A DNA stretch of 64,000 nucleotides from Branchiostoma floridae (Eukaryota > Chordata > Leptocardii > Amphioxiformes > Branchiostomatidae), in assembly GCF_000003815.2 (NCBI RefSeq), contig NC_049979.1, forward strand, positions 21,966,518 to 22,030,517. Direction: 5' to 3'. Under the pieces are notes generated by a model, which was not told the origin of the DNA, ran no database searches, and worked only from the letters and a program-made list of their open reading frames with translations. Every line of letters begins with the position of its first letter. The first letter of the stretch is position 1. This document shows positions 59,545-64,000 of the stretch, piece by piece. Position numbers and translations under genes: made by a program.

Positions 59545-59981
59545 GGTGGAGCGCAACAAATTTTCAATTCCACAAACTATCCATGCAAAGGTTATCAAGG
59601 CCTCTTCATGCTGGCTCAGATCTCAACAACATCCTTTCTCAAGGATGCATTGAAATTTGATAGACTTGATAGAAGTCCAGCACAGAGCTCTATCCTGGGT
59701 GCTGAATCATACATCATACACCACTGCCCACTCTCATCTGGGACGTCTGCCAACTTTCCTCACACCGTGTATTAGTCTGACTGAGATGTAAGCTAAGTCA
59801 CTTGTTCGATCCGGACAATTCCAACATCTACTGCCATCATCATTGTACCAAAAGAAACATCTCAGTGATTGACAAACACGATCATCATACAAACCTGACA
59901 CTCAATATGGCAGAACTGGAAAGGCATACGAATAGTGCCTTGCTTTTTATGAGCTACCATCTGAATACATGTTTTAATATC

Positions 59982-60263
59982 TCACTGTTCTTGACCAATT
60001 GTTATTGTCTCACAACAAGATTTAAAATCTACCACTGAAAAGCTTTTAAATTTGTTGTCACAGTCTTCTACCATTTTATTTGATATCCAGGCAATATACT
60101 GTTTAAAAGGTTTTTCATCCAAGTCATGATCTAGTTGTAAATATGTCTTAGTAAATTCTACTGTAAAGTCCTGAAGCAGTTCAGCTTTTCTGGCTTGCTG
60201 CAGTGTTTGTGAAAATTTTGTTTTGAAATAAACCATTAATAAATTTTGAGCTATTTGAATTTT
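59982..60263 (-). CDS. Unidentified open frame, possibly an exon or pseudogene
   Basis: The minus strand opens through IQIAQNLLMVYFKTKFSQTL (before and across the ATG at 60,236) and ends IGQEQ stop at 59,982. The composition is protein-like (charged, helical, QARKAELLQDF, YLQLDHDLDEKPF). Just upstream, another minus-strand frame reads VVPVSHTPSKASKPSQKFRG and overlaps a GTAAAG donor-like site. No family recognised. It may be a decayed transposon-derived gene. Confidence 0.25.
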   Translation of the reverse strand, partial: KIQIAQNLLMVYFKTKFSQTLQQARKAELLQDFTVEFTKTYLQLDHDLDEKPFKQYIAWISNKMVEDCDNKFKSFSVVDFKSCCETITIGQEQ

Positions 60264-60418
60264 GGACTGTTTATTACAACAGCTTTACCTCTGAATTTCT
60301 GTGAAGGTTTCGAAGCTTTGCTCGGTGTGTGGCTCACAGGAACAACCTCCTTTATCTTTGTTCAAAGCTGCTGGCACCACCAGCATGGTTACACACAAAA
60401 AAATATCATTGGAGAATG

Positions 60419-60641
60419 TAACACTAGTTCACCTTTATTCGCAGGGTAACCTATATCCGTTGTACCTAAAAACAGGATACTTAGGGATATCACGTTGATG
60501 GACGGTAGTTTCAAATTGCATTTTTTTCAATATAATAGTCAGTTTGAGACCACCGTCCATCGACATCTAGATATCATGTAATACACTGGTGTTAAATACA
60601 ATGGATAAAGGTTACCCATGAATAAAGGTGAACTAGCGTTA
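60419..60641. mobile_element. Palindromic MITE with 40-bp inverted ends
   Basis: Starts TAACACTAGTTCACCTTTAT and ends with the inverse (AATAAAGGTGAACTAGCGTTA); TA is the likely target-site duplication. Inside, GGGTAACCTATATCC is opposed to GGATAAAGGTTACCC, and GATGGACGGTAGTTTCAAA to TTTGAGACCACCGTCCATC, so almost the whole 223 bp folds on itself. Relatives at 44,683-45,022 and an end fragment at 52,234-52,253. Confidence 0.85.
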
Positions 60642-60649
60642 CTTTAGGT

Positions 60650-63600
60650 AACGTTATCATATCTGATTGATGACTTGTGATGATCTGATTTATTTGGTCT
60701 TGTTTTCCCATCCATCATTTGAAGAATGACTTTTGATTTAATGCCAGAAGTGCCATGATGTATCCATGCTTGAAAATGCCACATAGGCATACTAAAGTTT
60801 ATCTAATATCTATCTACTAGTATTGAGATGTATGGTCATGCTCAACATTATGTATGGGGACAATCAATGACACTGGGATGGAATCCTGTAAAAACAATCC
60901 ATGGTTGCCCAATGTTATTAAAGATAAATCTATTGGGGACTTGTTAGAAATCCACCAAGGAGTTTGTTTTGTTATCACTTTACCAGTATATGGTGTTATT
61001 AGACTTTCTCTGACCCCTGATGGTTGGTGGGGGGGGGGGGGGGTTCAGACAAGTGCTATAGAGTATTGTTTTACCTTCCCACACAAATTCCAGCTTCAGA
61101 TGCCACACAGCCACAGCTTCTACACCAAAAAGTAACTCATTTCTTTTAGACAGATTTACAGCTGAATGTTACATTGAAAATTCAAGTTCTATTAAGTTTG
61201 ACTATTCATCCTATAACCAGCCATTGTATATTGACTGTTTCCAAAATCATTGCCCAGTTGCTTGAGTTGCTTATAATTTGTTCCATACTTATTACTGTAG
61301 CATCAAGGACAGATGTGTGCTAAATGTATGGTTAAAATAGTATTACATAAAAATTATTCATAACTTTTCAATGATTTTGTTAGGTGAAAAGTGGTTTTGT
61401 TCTTCTTTAAAGTTACTGGTGCAAGTTACAATCTCTCTTCTTGGGGTGTATGGGGTATCTGGGAGGGACAGTACCTCTGCAGGGGGTACCTCTGTAGTTA
61501 CAAACTATGATATCGTAATTACACATAAAGTAATATTTATGTAAATTCATGGTTCAGAACTAGCTTTATTCATGCATTTGCCATGTCTGTAAATCCCTAT
61601 TCATACCCTTTCTTGTTTACGTTCGGTCATTATTTCGCAAATGTGATGAAACAACTAAATGTTCTTGACTGACAACTAAAAATGTTTTGAAATTATGATC
61701 CACATTCCACTGTACATTTTAAGAAAAGCAACAAGGGGTGTACTACTAATAACTTGGGAGTACAAGTAATTTTCTTGTGAGCAGTTTATTACCTTAATCA
61801 CTTACCCAGTAGAAAAGGTAATCATTTTTCACTGTCAGGAAAATCAAGTTGAATCCCAAGTCAAATCACCAAACTTTTACCTGTCAAGTTGTAATGATAA
61901 GTGAATTATTCCTCTAGCATTATGCAAGCTATGCAACACCAAAATGGCTGCAGTGTAAGAAATGTCTTCAACAGTAACCTAAACCTCTGTAGATAATCCT
62001 TTTGTTCAAATAACACACTTAGACACTGACATATGTTCAGATTGTCCTTTAATGCTCTTGAGCATGATCAACCCACTGGACTGGTAGGCACACCATGTCC
62101 AGTGCTTTAACACATGAACCCTACAGGGTTACCACCATTAACAAGGGACGAATCATTCCTTACACAGTAATCCCTTTTTCCACTAGTCAGGAACTTTTAC
62201 AACAATAAATAAATGATGCACAAACTTTGATATGCACTTTGGGGAGGTGTTGTCTGTTCTTCTCTCTAGCTTCGCTCTAGTCCACTACTCTAAGTTTCCT
62301 TTGAGATAAATTCTAACAGGTTCACGTCTATCCTCTACTGTTCCGCTGCCTTGGTTATAATCACAGAAGGCAAATCCGTACATCACAGTCTTTTTTGGTA
62401 AATGTCCAACATGGTATTCTTTAAGTATTTCAACAATTCTGCCTAACAGGCAGTGATTTTGAACCAGTGCCATTTCTTCCACGTCACTGCACCATGTGAA
62501 GTTACATTTCCTTTTGGTCCTTTAAATGTTGAAGGAGTTTTAAGTGTTTCACTAGTATTGTCACTTGTGTAAAAATAACAACAGCACATATCTGCCTATA
62601 TGTACAATAACACCTTCACACCTATTTACAAAAAAGAAACTTTCTATAGATACATATTTACATTCTATGACACAGTTCTTGACCCCAAACAGAACATTTC
62701 TTCTCAAAACAACAGTCAACAATACCTGGCTTATGCTGCAAGGAAGTCCACATACAGTACAAAATACATTGTAGTTCTCTAAGGAAAATAGATGTCCTTT
62801 TTCATTCCTTCAGTCTTCCTACGGACATGGAGGGTTGAAAATAGGCTCTAGATATATTTTGTACTTGGTGATACGACTGTGGCACTCGTGGATGGCACCA
62901 CTTTCCATACACTCTCACTGTAGCTCAAGCTAGCCACTGTAGCCCTACTACAGATAAACTTTACACCAATATATATATATATATTTACACTAGACAAGAA
63001 CTTTCTAAATCTTCATCTTGATCTAGAAGGAAGGAACATTCATGATAAGGAGTTCACAGTCTAATTACAAATCTGATGAATGCATTGGGTTTGTCACTTT
63101 CTCTTTACAAACTGTCATCTCCTTGGATATTGGCAACATTCTTCTTTGCACATCATGTAACATTTGCCTAAAACATGACAGGGACCTTTGATTAGGAATG
63201 CCAGCTTCTGGACACATTTGACAGTAACACAGTGTAAGAAGTCAAAGAAGTGAAGAAAAACAGAAACAAGAGCATATACAGAAAGGTTGAGATAATGTCA
63301 CAATTATTCACATGTAGGGTGACAATCAACTTGCAATGATAGGACCTATGACAAAAATTTAAGTACCATTCATATACCAAAATAAATCACAATATGGGCA
63401 CAAACTGGACATAACTGGTACACAGTGGACAAAGGGAGCCATGAAATCTTAATCCTTCCCAGACTGGAAACAAGAAACAGAGTTCACAAAATTATTTTTT
63501 ATCACACAGTGATGACCAAACTATTCCAATGGCTTCCCACTGCAAGGCACATGCCAAATAACGCCCTTCTGTGACTTGGCAGCAGCTGTATTTTCAATCC

Positions 63601-63741
63601 TAAATCTTTGCCCCATTGTTTTCCATTTTATTGCAAACTTCATCATGGGCCGTCCATACAGCACCAAGCTATAATCACAACTGGTCCCTGTCTATAACAC
63701 CATTTTACGCTGTTCATTCACATGGACAGGACAGTCCTCTC
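60650..63741. other. Non-coding stretch, possible 3' UTR of the right-hand gene
   Basis: AT-rich. A G-run at 61,028-61,043 and an (AT)n tract at about 62,970-62,983. The part closest to 63,742 may be 3' UTR of the minus-strand gene; no poly(A) signal could be assigned. A 65-codon minus-strand frame at 62,285-62,482 (LLGRIVEILKEYHVG) has no clear identity. Confidence 0.4.
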
Positions 63742-63909
63742 CTAACAAGCCAAGATGGAGTTCCCTGACTGTAAGTTGAGAGAGTCTGATGTGTCCATGC
63801 TCTCACATTCGGCATCCACCTCGTCGATGCTCAGTTGGGGGATGAGGGGCAGCATCTCTGGCTGGCTGGATATGTGATTGTAGTTCATCTGCTCATTTGC
63901 AGCTGCATC
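63742..63909 (-). CDS. Probable last coding exon of an unidentified gene extending right
   Basis: 55 codons plus TAG (63,744-63,742). A good acceptor (ATTTTCCAG) precedes GAT GCA GCT GCA. The encoded tail starts DAAANEQMNYNHISSQPEML, continues PLIPQLSIDEVDAECESMDT and ends LQSGNSILAC. It is acidic and serine-rich with GC-rich third positions relative to the surrounding DNA, which supports coding. The family is not recognised; the rest of the gene must lie beyond base 64,000. Confidence 0.6.
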   Translation of the reverse strand, partial: DAAANEQMNYNHISSQPEMLPLIPQLSIDEVDAECESMDTSDSLNLQSGNSILAC

Positions 63910-64000
63910 CTGGAAAATGAATGTCAAGACATTACACCTGCAGTCCTACATATGCCACAGTGTGAAGATGAATTCAACATCAATTTTACAAATATCCAGT

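Noticed and set aside
62285-62482. 65-codon minus-strand frame with LLGRIVEILKEYHVG
   Set aside because: A faint resemblance to a retroelement pol C-terminal motif (LGRIVE) only; too short and unsupported to annotate as a gene.

Overview
The window looks like nuclear DNA of a lancelet (amphioxus, Branchiostoma-like). It carries intron-rich chordate genes with canonical GT-AG introns. The introns and spacers are full of short inverted-repeat elements and tRNA-derived SINEs. The encoded proteins are clearly deuterostome-like but are not vertebrate copies. The organism call is an inference from gene content and style; no species marker was seen.

Layout. (1) About 1-24,249, minus strand: a SORL1/SorLA (LR11) sorting-receptor gene whose 3' end runs off the left edge. 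I resolved 28 coding exons in one continuous frame, about 1,466 residues: signal peptide, propeptide with a furin-type RVKR site, VPS10p propeller and 10CC region, YWTD propeller, EGF-type module, and nine LDL-receptor class A (LA) repeats. The remaining LA repeats, FnIII domains, transmembrane segment and tail must lie left of base 1. One intron uses a GC donor, and one splice donor sits on the end of a MITE. (2) 24,250-37,630: spacer between the two divergently transcribed genes. It contains a locally duplicated block with decayed histone H4-like fragments (29.5-30.7 kb) and other repeated fragments, a broken LINE reverse transcriptase (31.8-32.2 kb), and a 3,400-bp element with huge inverted arms built of 42-bp and 24-bp tandem units (32,784-36,183). 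(3) 37,631-47,719, plus strand: a complete UBASH3 (TULA/STS) gene of 13 exons and 648 codons, with UBA, 2H phosphoesterase-like, SH3 and histidine-phosphatase (PGM) domains and all key catalytic residues present. (4) 47.7-63.7 kb: mostly non-coding. It holds a 162-bp tandem array, a 0.63-0.75-kb tandem duplication, a 43-bp minisatellite, a cluster of a 16-bp motif, a 457-bp LTR-flanked mini-retroelement with a tRNA-like sequence inside each LTR, and two well-bounded MITEs. (5) 63,742-63,909, minus strand: the probable last coding exon of an unidentified gene that continues to the right.

SORL1 is an endosomal sorting receptor; UBASH3 is a ubiquitin-binding phosphatase that acts on tyrosine-kinase signalling and receptor down-regulation. 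They are not a pathway unit. In human both genes lie on 11q24, so their direct adjacency here looks like retained chordate linkage. The most novel item is the mini-LTR element with tRNA-like LTRs, which recalls plant Cassandra elements (5S rRNA in the LTR). The giant-arm inverted element and the histone-derived block are next.
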